The notes under the pieces: generated by a model
Told to the model about the DNA's origin: nothing
The model's database searches: none
What the model saw: the letters and a program-made list of their open reading frames with translations, nothing else
Position numbers and translations under genes: made by a program
In this document: positions 57,355-64,000 of the stretch, one piece after another
Layout: every line of letters begins with the position of its first letter
Numbering within the stretch: position 1 is the first letter of the stretch
Origin: Chitinophagaceae bacterium
GTDB taxonomy: Bacteria; Bacteroidota; Bacteroidia; Chitinophagales; Chitinophagaceae
NCBI GenBank assembly: GCA_023957755.1
Contig: JAMLGT010000009.1
Location: 124,001 to 188,000 of the forward strand
DNA length: 64,000 bases
Direction of reading: 5' to 3'

Positions 57355-58461
57355 ATGAAAGTAACATTGCGCCAACGCCAAAAAGGTGAGAAAATCAGTC
57401 TGTATTTAGAATATTACAGCAACGGTAAAAGACAGTATGAATACCTCAATCTTTACCTAACCCCCGACCCAGAGAAGGGAACACTTACCAAATTCCAAAA
57501 GGACGAAAACAAAAAAATTCTTGCATTAGCTGAAACAATACGCAGCAAAAGGCATTTGGAAATTGAATCCAACACCTACGACCTGCACGATAAAGAGAAG
57601 ATGAAAAGCTACTTCATTTCCTATATGGAAATGCTTGCCGAGAAGCGCAAGGATAGTATGGGCAACTATGGCAATTGGGATAGTACAATCAAGCACCTTA
57701 AAAAGTATTGCCCACGAGATATTCAGTTCAATCAAATCAACAAGCAATTTGTAGAAGGGTTTAAAGAATATTTGGTGAAGAAGGCAGTAACGAAGACAGG
57801 AGCAAAGCTTTCCACGAATACCAAGAACAGTTACTTCAATAAGTTCAAGGCAGCATTAAAGCAAGCCGTGAAAGACGGTATTATTAATAGAAACCCTGCG
57901 GAAACAGTGGAAGGTTTGCCACAAGGCGAGCCAGTGCGTGAGTTCCTTACATTGGATGAAGTCAAAGCATTGGCAAAAACTGATTGTCGTAACGACCTGA
58001 TGAAGCGAGCTTTCTTATTCAGTTGCCTTACCGGACTTCGTTTCAGTGATATTCAAAAATTGAAGTGGAGCGAGATGCAGCAGTCGGCAGAGCTTGGGCA
58101 TTATATCCGCTTCATTCAGAAGAAAACCAAAGGTTCGGAAACCTTACCTATTTCCGATGAAGCATACACCCTTACAGGCGAGCGAGGAGAACCAGGCGAG
58201 AATGTTTTTCCTGATATGATTTATTCCGACAGTCGTAATCATTCCCTCTACCGTTGGTTTATAAAAGCAGGTATTGACAAGCACATTACTTTCCATTGTG
58301 CAAGGCACACTTACGCCACTTTGCAACTCACTTTAGGTACTGATATTTTCACGGTTAGCAAATTACTTGGACATAGGCACTTAAAGACCACTCAGATTTA
58401 CGCCAATGTAATAGATGAAAAGAAAACAGTTGCAGCAAACAAAATCAAAATAGGAATTTAA
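57355..58461 (+). CDS. Tyrosine-type site-specific integrase
   Basis: A 368-residue recombinase. Residues 1-80 form an arm-DNA-binding domain, 85-185 a SAM-like core-binding domain, and 195-355 the catalytic domain. The active-site set is present: Arg229 (TGLRFSDI), His314 and Arg317 (HCARHTYA), His340 (LLGHRHLKTT) and the nucleophile Tyr349 (TQIYANV). It should catalyse insertion and excision of the element at the mnmE end. The gene reads away from mnmE. Confidence 0.95.
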   Translation: MKVTLRQRQKGEKISLYLEYYSNGKRQYEYLNLYLTPDPEKGTLTKFQKDENKKILALAETIRSKRHLEIESNTYDLHDKEKMKSYFISYMEMLAEKRKDSMGNYGNWDSTIKHLKKYCPRDIQFNQINKQFVEGFKEYLVKKAVTKTGAKLSTNTKNSYFNKFKAALKQAVKDGIINRNPAETVEGLPQGEPVREFLTLDEVKALAKTDCRNDLMKRAFLFSCLTGLRFSDIQKLKWSEMQQSAELGHYIRFIQKKTKGSETLPISDEAYTLTGERGEPGENVFPDMIYSDSRNHSLYRWFIKAGIDKHITFHCARHTYATLQLTLGTDIFTVSKLLGHRHLKTTQIYANVIDEKKTVAANKIKIGI

Positions 58462-58471
58462 AAATACGCCG

Positions 58472-59500
58472 ATGCCAGACAACCCACTTTCCGTTTTTCA
58501 CGATTTATTGTTCTTAGGGCTTCGCCCTTGGAACAATAGGTCTTTGCCGGAGGCAAAGTACAAAGAGTTAGTAAGAGAAGTTACCAACGAAGTTTACAAT
58601 CACCAACCGAAATACAAAGTTGCTTTCAGCAACCCATTAAATGCAAGGCGCAAATATTATAGTTTGATTATTACCAATGGTGCAATCCATTTTGTCAACT
58701 ACTTAAAGAATGAAGTGGATGCAGCGTTTAATGACAATGAACGACTTTATTTAGTGGCTCAACAAGCCATAAAGCCATTAGCCCAGAAACTAAAAGAAAC
58801 CAATAATATTATTGAAGAAAGGAATTTGCATTGGAGCGAGATTAAAGGAACAGCACAACTATCAAATGCCGATGCTGCTCAGGCTGATGAAGCTTACATT
58901 ATTCAATTAGTGAAGTACAATTTACTTTTTATGTATTTGGAAATTCAGAACAGCTTTCCGCAGTTTCTGAATGATGATATACTTAGTGCGGATGAACTGC
59001 ACCAAAAGTTTTTTACAGAACAAGAACTACAGCCCGGCATTATCACGGATGCGGAACAAATCAATTTGCCTACACCTGCTTCGCAGGTTAGGGCAGACCC
59101 CAACGTAATTACTTTTGAAAGAAAGGCATTTGATTTCAGAGAGCCTAAAAAAGGAGTAATGTCTTACGACCAAATTATTAGAAATAGCCAACGCTTTTCA
59201 AATTTTGAAGAAGAATTGTTTTCATACAACATAATTGATAAAGACTACAATTTTAATGATAACCAAGGTAACATACAGTTGTTGGCAGCAGCAATTCAAG
59301 TAGCAATTAAAAAGAAATATTTCTCAGTAAAGAATTTTATTAAAGGCGGTGATTTAAAGCCAAGAGAGATTACAAAATTTATTGAACATAGGTACAATCA
59401 AAATATGGATAAACAATTTCGTATTTGGAACAATAATCCTGATGCTTTAGCCAAATTCTTAGATAATCACTTTTGGATTACCAATTTACCTGTCGGTTAA
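58472..59500 (+). CDS. Element-borne protein of unknown function
   Basis: A 342-residue soluble protein I do not recognise, with no signal peptide or membrane helix. The N-terminal half is helical; a mid linker has LPTPASQVRADP, and the C-terminus ends FIEHRYNQNMDKQFRIWN and NHFWITNLP. It starts 10 nt after the integrase and is probably co-transcribed. Three perfect small palindromes lie within the gene (58516-58528, 58542-58558, 59074-59088), each with a 3-nt TTC or GGA loop, in the less conserved-looking stretches. Confidence 0.75.
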   Translation: MPDNPLSVFHDLLFLGLRPWNNRSLPEAKYKELVREVTNEVYNHQPKYKVAFSNPLNARRKYYSLIITNGAIHFVNYLKNEVDAAFNDNERLYLVAQQAIKPLAQKLKETNNIIEERNLHWSEIKGTAQLSNADAAQADEAYIIQLVKYNLLFMYLEIQNSFPQFLNDDILSADELHQKFFTEQELQPGIITDAEQINLPTPASQVRADPNVITFERKAFDFREPKKGVMSYDQIIRNSQRFSNFEEELFSYNIIDKDYNFNDNQGNIQLLAAAIQVAIKKKYFSVKNFIKGGDLKPREITKFIEHRYNQNMDKQFRIWNNNPDALAKFLDNHFWITNLPVG

Positions 59501-59698
59501 ATTGCGGTAATTTTCTGTCATTTTACCAATCCAAATTACCACTTTTTTTTGAAACCCTTGCCCAGCAAGGGTTTTGTCATTTCCAAATTACCAATTTCCA
59601 CAATACCAGCCGCTTCTTAGCAAGTTTGCATTGTCGTTGAGAACACAACGATGACTTTGGCCAAAGTCCTTTTTAATAACCGTTTAATTCATATTAAA
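59501..59698. promoter_or_regulatory. Palindrome-rich control region before the two HTH genes
   Basis: A stem AAACCCTTGC/GCAAGGGTTT with CCA loop (59552-59574) is flanked by T runs and may end the upstream transcript. Several AATTACCA-type direct repeats lie around it (about 59476, 59533 and 59587). Further right are TCGTTG-agaaca-CAACGA (59634-59651) and a perfect 16-nt palindrome GACTTTGGCCAAAGTC (59653-59668). These look like operator or excisionase sites. Confidence 0.6.
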
Positions 59699-59998
59699 AT
59701 GGATAAAGTCTTAATGCAGCTTGAAAAAATTACGAAGCTGCTTGAAACACAAAACTTGGTTCGTAAGGAAGTTCTAAACTTCGGCGAAGCCTGCGATTAT
59801 TTGGAACTATCGCATTCACACCTGTACAAATTAACCAGTACAGGAAACGTTCCGCATTACAAGCCCAATGGCAAAAAAATCTACTTCAAGCGGAGTGAGT
59901 TGGATGATTGGTTGCTACGCAACCGCAACACCACTTCGGAAGAAATAGACAAAATGGCGAGCGACTACATTCTTCACAATCAAAAACCAAGATTATGA
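59699..59998 (+). CDS. Small HTH (excisionase-like) protein 1
   Basis: A 99-residue protein from the ATG at 59699. A short coiled segment (MQLEKITKLLETQ) precedes a winged-helix HTH_17 domain (NFGEACDYLELSHSHLYKLTSTG, given as FGEACDYLELSHSHLYKLT, then IYFKRSELDDWLLRN). Such proteins act as excisionase or transcription factors in Bacteroidota elements. The frame is open to 59651 but that ATG lies inside the palindrome region. Its stop overlaps the next gene's start (ATGA). Confidence 0.88.
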   Translation: MDKVLMQLEKITKLLETQNLVRKEVLNFGEACDYLELSHSHLYKLTSTGNVPHYKPNGKKIYFKRSELDDWLLRNRNTTSEEIDKMASDYILHNQKPRL

Positions 59999-60291
59999 AT
60001 GAAGTAATGATGCTGCTCAGACAGCTTGTAGAAAACTTTGAAGTAATAAGGGCTTACATTCTATCAATCAAGAAATCCAAATTGGACAACTTGAAAGAAG
60101 CTTGGGTTGACGGCAACGAGGTTGCAAAAGCACTTAATGTAAGCAACCGAACCTTACAAACTTTCAGAGATAATGGAACACTGCCTTACAGCCGTGTTAG
60201 AGGAAAATTCTACTACAAGGTATCAGATATTGAAACCCTGTTGGAATCCAATTACTCACCTTCTAAAACCGTAAGTAATGGAACTAAATAG
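59995..60291 (+). CDS. Small HTH (excisionase-like) protein 2
   Basis: A 98-residue protein starting at 59995 within an ATGA overlap with the previous gene. The HTH_17 domain is at residues 38-88 (DGNEVAKALNVSNRTLQTFR, then SRVRGKFYYKVSDIETLLE). It is a diverged partner of the first HTH protein; tandem pairs of this sort resemble the Xis2c/Xis2d pair of CTnDOT. Its end overlaps the next gene by 14 nt. Confidence 0.88.
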   Translation: MNEVMMLLRQLVENFEVIRAYILSIKKSKLDNLKEAWVDGNEVAKALNVSNRTLQTFRDNGTLPYSRVRGKFYYKVSDIETLLESNYSPSKTVSNGTK

Positions 60292-61201
60292 AGAATCAAT
60301 ATTGTGGAATACCCACTATGGCTTAAAGATTTATGCAAGGATTTTGCAGCACTATTATCCGGGCGAAACAGTCCTTTCCCTTTCGGGAAGGGACTGCAAA
60401 CCCACAAAAAATCCTTTCAATCAGGACAAGCCCACACTTCATATTCAGATTGTGAATAATGAAGCTATTCACGAAGATTTGGAGCAAGGTATTCCAGCAG
60501 GAAATGTATTTGACTTCGCTGCAAAACATTATCAGTTAGAAGGCGATGCATTAATTCAATTCCTCAATGAAGATATGAATTTGCGCCTTCGGGCTAAAGT
60601 ACCGCCAATCTTGGAGGAGCATTATTTTGAAAGCATTCCTGAACCTGCGCCCACGCCAGTTTATTGTCCTTCATTTAGTTTCTTTTCTGCACCTGTTACC
60701 AATACAATTCCTGATGATACGGCTACACTTTTGGAAATATACTACTTACTGAAAGATGATTGTTTCAATCAAAAGACTATTGAATTAAGGAACATTCAGG
60801 ACAAGAAAGCTGCACGGAAATTCAAAGCAGCAAATTTTGACTATGTTACTTTTTCGGGCATATTTTCCAAACGAAGCGATGATGCACTTATCAGGCATTC
60901 AGGATTACTCACCATAGATTTTGACCATATCAGCAATATTGCTGATATGAAATCTATGTTATTGCAGGACGAATACTTTGATACAGAACTTTTGTTCATA
61001 TCACCGTCAGGCGACGGCTTGAAGTGGATTATCCCAATTGATATATCAACAGCCACGCACCAGGATTATTTCCGAGCCATTGCAAGCTACATAAAACAAA
61101 CCTACGGATTGGAAATTGACCAATCAGGCAAGGACGTTTCCCGAGCTTGTTTTATGGCGCACGATGCCGAAGCATTCATTAACCCTAAATACATTTCATA
61201 A
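60278..61201 (+). CDS. BT4734/VirE-type primase-like protein
   Basis: A 307-residue protein. Residues 1-130 recall the DNA-binding part of primases (NPFNQDKPTLHIQ, AGNVFDFAAKHYQL). Residues 170-305 are the BT4734-like (VirE N-terminal) domain, with DFDHISN acidic pair, SPSGDGLKWI and KDVSRACFM, as in archaeo-eukaryotic primase folds. It probably primes element replication together with the next gene. A 12-bp palindrome (60369-60396) is embedded near the N-terminus where the residues read VLSLSGRD. Confidence 0.85.
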   Translation: MELNRESILWNTHYGLKIYARILQHYYPGETVLSLSGRDCKPTKNPFNQDKPTLHIQIVNNEAIHEDLEQGIPAGNVFDFAAKHYQLEGDALIQFLNEDMNLRLRAKVPPILEEHYFESIPEPAPTPVYCPSFSFFSAPVTNTIPDDTATLLEIYYLLKDDCFNQKTIELRNIQDKKAARKFKAANFDYVTFSGIFSKRSDDALIRHSGLLTIDFDHISNIADMKSMLLQDEYFDTELLFISPSGDGLKWIIPIDISTATHQDYFRAIASYIKQTYGLEIDQSGKDVSRACFMAHDAEAFINPKYIS

Positions 61202-61202
61202 T

Positions 61203-62912
61203 ATGGCAAAGAAAGTTTTCAAACCCTCTGATTGGTTGGAGCAGCCAAAGCAGAAAATAGCAGAGCCGGTAATACAACTGCCTATTGTGGTATCGGATAA
61301 TGAACAAATTGAACAGGTCATTCAGGAGATTGAAGCAAAGCGTTTGGATATTGCCACGGCTTACGCCGATTGGCGAGATATTGGCTTCGCCTTCGCTGAT
61401 GCTTTTGGCGAAAGCGGAAGGGATTATTTTCACCGTATAAGTTGCTTTTATGATGATTATACGCCTACAGATTGCAATGAGCAATACGACAAATGCCTAA
61501 AGGCAAATGGTACAGGAATTACACTTGCTACATTCTTCTTTCACGCCAAGCAAGCAGGTATCAAACTTGCACCGCCAAGCCAGTCGCAAGACGCACCGCC
61601 CGAAGTGTTGCCCACTTTCGGGCAACAGGTGTATGACAATCTACCTGATTTCTTAAAGTCGGTCATTGGCATTGCTACAAGTGATGAAGAAAAGGATATA
61701 TTAATATTGGGCAGCATTGTTAGCCTTAGTGCTTGTTTACACAAGCTCTACGGCATTTATGACGGTAAGCGGGTTTTTCCCAATTTATATCTTTTCATTA
61801 CGGCGCAAGCCTCAGCAGGTAAGGGCAGGTTAATCCACTGCAAGCAGTTGGTTAAACCAGTACATAAACAGTTGAGGGAACAAGCAGAACTATTGAAGAA
61901 GCAGTACGAAGCCGAAATGTTGGAGTACAATCAAAGCAAAGGCAAAGACAGCAATGCACAAAAGCCCGGCAAGCCCCCCGAAAAAATGTTGTTCATTCCA
62001 GCAAACAACAGCACTACAGGTGTGTATCAATTGTTGAGCGATAATAATTGCCGTGGACTAATGTTTGAAACCGAAGGCGATACTTTGGCACAAGCCTTCA
62101 AGTCTGATTATGGTAATTACAGCGAAGGTTTTCGCAAGGCATTTCACCACGAAACTATTTCCTATTACCGCCGTACAGACCGAGAATATGCAGACATTGA
62201 AGAACCTTGTTTGTCCACGGTGTTGTCGGGCACACCCAAGCAAATTGCAACGCTTATTCCCAATGCAGAAAATGGTTTGTTCAGTCGCTTCATTTTCTAT
62301 TTTATGAATGTGCAAGTAGTTTGGAAGAATGTATTTGCATTTGATACCGACAATGGTTTGGACGATTATTTTGATAAGTTAGGAAATGATTTTTTCAGTT
62401 TGTATCAGATGATTGCCAATGGTGCAGAACTTCAATTTGCACTCACCGCCGAGCAGAAGCAGCAGTTCAATTCTTTGTTTGAGCAGTTGCAGAGTACACA
62501 CATTGCATTGCAGGGCTTAGATTATATGGCTACGGTACGCCGTCTTGGTCTGATTGCCTTTCGGATAGCTATGGTCCTATCTGCATTGAGGATAATGGAA
62601 CACGGTGAGTTTCCAAGCAAATTGATTTGCGAGGATAGGGATTTCAATACTGTAATGGCGATGATAAAAGTATTGGTTAGGCATTCAGGCAAAGTCTTTG
62701 CCGAACTGCCCGAAGATGCACCCAAACCCAAACGCAAGAACCAAAAAGAACGCTTCTACGAGTCATTGCCCCAGTCCTTCAATCGGCAGAATTACTTAAA
62801 GGTTTGCAATGAATTGCGTATCCCCGAAAAGACTGCCGAAGGCTACATAACCGACTTCTGCAAGCGTGGTTTGTTGCATAGAGATAAGCAGAACGACTAC
62901 CTGAAAAACTGA
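61203..62912 (+). CDS. PriCT-2 / DUF3987 replication protein
   Basis: A protein of about 569 residues from the ATG at 61203, one base after the previous stop; the open frame to 61116 overlaps that gene. Residues 40-120 fit PriCT-2 (DIATAYADWRDIGFAFADAF, then YDKCLKANGTGITLATFF). The DUF3987 ATPase-like part has ITAQASAGKGRLIH (P-loop-like), LMFETEGDTLA (Walker B-like) and CLSTVLSGTPKQI. A small winged-helix-like C-terminus follows (RIPEKTAEGYITDFCKRG). It likely works as a helicase partner of the primase-like protein. Confidence 0.88.
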   Translation: MAKKVFKPSDWLEQPKQKIAEPVIQLPIVVSDNEQIEQVIQEIEAKRLDIATAYADWRDIGFAFADAFGESGRDYFHRISCFYDDYTPTDCNEQYDKCLKANGTGITLATFFFHAKQAGIKLAPPSQSQDAPPEVLPTFGQQVYDNLPDFLKSVIGIATSDEEKDILILGSIVSLSACLHKLYGIYDGKRVFPNLYLFITAQASAGKGRLIHCKQLVKPVHKQLREQAELLKKQYEAEMLEYNQSKGKDSNAQKPGKPPEKMLFIPANNSTTGVYQLLSDNNCRGLMFETEGDTLAQAFKSDYGNYSEGFRKAFHHETISYYRRTDREYADIEEPCLSTVLSGTPKQIATLIPNAENGLFSRFIFYFMNVQVVWKNVFAFDTDNGLDDYFDKLGNDFFSLYQMIANGAELQFALTAEQKQQFNSLFEQLQSTHIALQGLDYMATVRRLGLIAFRIAMVLSALRIMEHGEFPSKLICEDRDFNTVMAMIKVLVRHSGKVFAELPEDAPKPKRKNQKERFYESLPQSFNRQNYLKVCNELRIPEKTAEGYITDFCKRGLLHRDKQNDYLKN

Positions 62913-62944
62913 ACCTAAGTAAGTTCAGGATTTTAAGGAAATCA

Positions 62945-62987
62945 AGGAAAGCCGCCCTTATCGGGCTACGCTTTCCTTTTTTATTTT
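62945..62987 (+). terminator. Terminator closing the replication module
   Basis: AGGAAAGC and GCTTTCCT form the outer stem, GCCC-ttat-GGGC the inner one, followed by a T-rich run (TTTTTTATTTT). It lies 33 nt after the DUF3987 stop and separates it from the XRE unit. Confidence 0.85.
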
Positions 62988-63084
62988 ATTCAATTTCCTG
63001 CCATTCCTTAGTTTCCTCAACTTCCGCTACTAATCGTTTTAGCTTTTTCTTTCTCTTGTTTGGCTTTTCTCTGTTTTTAATGAT

Positions 63085-63092
63085 TATATTTG
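63085..63092 (+). promoter_or_regulatory. Candidate -7 box (TATATTTG) for the XRE/cargo unit
   Basis: A perfect TAnnTTTG match. TTG at 63060-63062 lies 22 nt upstream, slightly longer than usual. The implied start of transcription (about 63098-63100) favours the ATG at 63115 for the XRE gene, or a leaderless start at 63100. Confidence 0.6.
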
Positions 63093-63099
63093 ACAGCAA

Positions 63100-63408
63100 A
63101 TGACAAGCCATAGTATGTCTGATAAAACATTCGGAGAAACAATAAGAGCGTTAAGGGAGAGCAAAGGATTACTGCTCAGGCAGGTTGCAGCAGCTTTGGA
63201 GATAGATACCGCACTCATAAGCAAAATAGAGCGAGGCGAGCGGACAGCCCAGCGAGAGCAGGTTTCCAAGTTGGCAGCAATGCTTGAAATTGAAGAAGAA
63301 CGGCTTATGGTGATTTGGTTATCCGATAAGATTATGAATATCGTAGAGGAAGAACCTGCGGCATACAAGGCACTTAAAAAAACTGAAAAACGAATAACAA
63401 AGAACTGA
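63100..63408 (+). CDS. XRE-family transcriptional regulator
   Basis: A 102-residue protein (97 if Met6 at 63115 is used). The HTH_3 domain covers residues 10-70 (FGETIRALRESKGLLLRQVA, then IDTALISKIERGERTAQREQ), followed by a helical tail (LMVIWLSDKIMNIVEEEPAA). Regulators of this look often sit beside restriction or other defence genes in Bacteroidota, where they may control dosage; that is recalled, not shown here. It has its own promoter and heads the cargo unit. Confidence 0.92.
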   Translation: MTSHSMSDKTFGETIRALRESKGLLLRQVAAALEIDTALISKIERGERTAQREQVSKLAAMLEIEEERLMVIWLSDKIMNIVEEEPAAYKALKKTEKRITKN

Positions 63409-63409
63409 T

Positions 63410-63541
63410 ATGGACGGACAATCTTTGAACATTTCCCAAGACTTAATTGCAAAGCTGAAAGAAGTTGTTCTCGTCGCTGTCACAGAAAATAATCAAATCC
63501 GTTGTGAAGAAATTGCAGTGGACGTACAATTAAAACCTTAA
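63410..63541 (+). CDS. Small 43-residue ORF downstream of XRE
   Basis: The ATG overlaps the XRE stop region (TGATATG, 1 nt apart). The product begins MDGQSLNISQDLIAKLKEVV and ends AVDVQLKP, slightly acidic, with one probable helix and no signal peptide. The tight spacing on both sides (19 nt to the next ATG) supports real translation. It could be a small partner of the downstream protein or only a coupling peptide; I do not recognise it. Confidence 0.5.
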   Translation: MDGQSLNISQDLIAKLKEVVLVAVTENNQIRCEEIAVDVQLKP

Positions 63542-63560
63542 CCAAACTGTTCAATTCACT

Positions 63561-64000
63561 ATGTCCGAAAAATTATTCTTTAATATTCTAACATTTGACT
63601 ATCCTAAGCAAGCGATAGATTTTTACTTTAGCCTTGATGATAATGGCAGTGCTTCACGATTGCATAAAACACTGTTTCCAAAAAACATAAGTTCCATTTT
63701 CCCAAATATTACCAACAATCCTGATGCAGATTTTATCTACACAACTTTTATCGGAGAAACAAAAGGATTTACTAAGCTTTCAATTGACTTCAAAACTGAA
63801 AATCAGGACTTGCTAAAAAGGTTTTACAATGGACAGCTTAATTATTATTTCAGCAAGATAAAAGAGCAGGTTGTAAGGACAGGCTTCATTAGGGAAACAC
63901 AAGTTTGGCTTCCAGTTACAAATGCTTCAAAATCTGATTTTAGCACCTACGATAAGTTTACAGTAAAAGTTCAGTTTCACAATGTGAGTGATTATCCGGA
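63561..64000 (+). CDS. N-terminus of a large unknown protein, possibly a long prokaryotic Argonaute (cut by window end)
   Basis: The frame is open from ATG 63561 to the window end (146 residues seen). It begins MSEKLFFNILTFDYPKQAID; later stretches are LHKTLFPKNISSIFPNI, FIYTTFIGETKGFTKLSID, LNYYFSKIKEQVVRTGFI, TQVWLPVTNASKSDFSTYD and FTVKVQFHNVSDYP. There is no signal peptide or membrane helix. From memory this resembles the N domain of long Argonautes from Bacteroidota. No PAZ, MID or PIWI segment is within reach, so the family call is tentative. Its place in a mobile element behind an XRE gene fits a defence role. Confidence 0.4.
   Translation, partial: MSEKLFFNILTFDYPKQAIDFYFSLDDNGSASRLHKTLFPKNISSIFPNITNNPDADFIYTTFIGETKGFTKLSIDFKTENQDLLKRFYNGQLNYYFSKIKEQVVRTGFIRETQVWLPVTNASKSDFSTYDKFTVKVQFHNVSDYP

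Larger units (their letters stand above)
57155..64000. mobile_element. Left part of an integrative (likely conjugative or mobilizable) element
   Basis: Order: att-like mnmE end, TTGTTGCCC repeats, tyrosine recombinase, unknown gene, two small HTH proteins, BT4734-type and PriCT/DUF3987 replication-type proteins, terminator, then XRE regulator and cargo. This order (integrase, two HTH, BT4734, DUF3987) is the usual one in Bacteroidota integrative elements, where mobilization genes normally follow. The right end lies outside the window. Confidence 0.85.

Noticed and set aside
1-64000. tRNA, rRNA and riboswitch genes
   Set aside because: I looked in the gaps for cloverleaf or conserved rRNA sequence and found none; a covariance search could still find something I missed.

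Overview
The window comes from a Bacteroidota chromosome, most likely of the Chitinophagales/Sphingobacteriales type. The indicators are a type IX secretion/gliding pair (porV and gldJ), a SusC/SusD locus behind an ECF sigma and FecR anti-sigma pair, a CzcA efflux pump fused to a TolC-like protein, DUF5916 and DUF4953-type proteins, and promoters with the Bacteroidota -7 box TAnnTTTG. I saw no rRNA or tRNA genes.

Region 1 (1-9800) is housekeeping and accessory genes: a truncated M28 peptidase, an AraC-type regulator, an OmpA/LamG envelope protein, a prolyl oligopeptidase, and a four-gene operon (two 6-pyruvoyl-tetrahydropterin-synthase paralogs, folE, fabD). Three intergenic gaps here hold arrays of one palindromic element (core near AAGCG-AGA-CGCTT). 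Two arrays repeat about every 48 nt and one about every 77 nt, and each begins with a related head sequence.

Region 2 (9800-37400) holds a metal-efflux operon (small TTG-start protein, CzcA-TolC fusion, adaptor lipoprotein), divergent porV/gldJ, a PepSY protein, an AsmA-like giant, a UbiA-like membrane protein, a DUF5916 barrel protein, a fatty acid desaturase, a LytS/LytTR-type two-component pair, a cluster of three unrecognised envelope genes, an SDR and a metzincin-like protease.

Region 3 (37600-55700) is a nutrient-acquisition locus: ECF sigma, FecR, M28 (transferrin-receptor-like) peptidase, SusC with an STN signalling domain, SusD, two surface lipoproteins and an S9 peptidase. A VPS10/BNR-repeat protein follows. 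The locus has peptidases and no recognisable glycoside hydrolase, so peptides or glycopeptides are the likelier substrate.

Region 4 (55784-64000) is mnmE and, directly at its 3' end, the left part of an integrative element. The element has five TTGTTGCCC-type repeats, a tyrosine recombinase, an unknown gene, two small excisionase-like HTH proteins, a BT4734/VirE-type primase-like protein and a PriCT-2/DUF3987 protein. After a terminator comes a separate cargo unit with its own promoter: an XRE regulator, a 43-residue ORF, and the start of a long gene cut by the window end. From memory the N-terminus of that last gene resembles long prokaryotic Argonautes of Bacteroidota. This is the most interesting lead but is unproven because no PIWI or MID sequence lies in the window.
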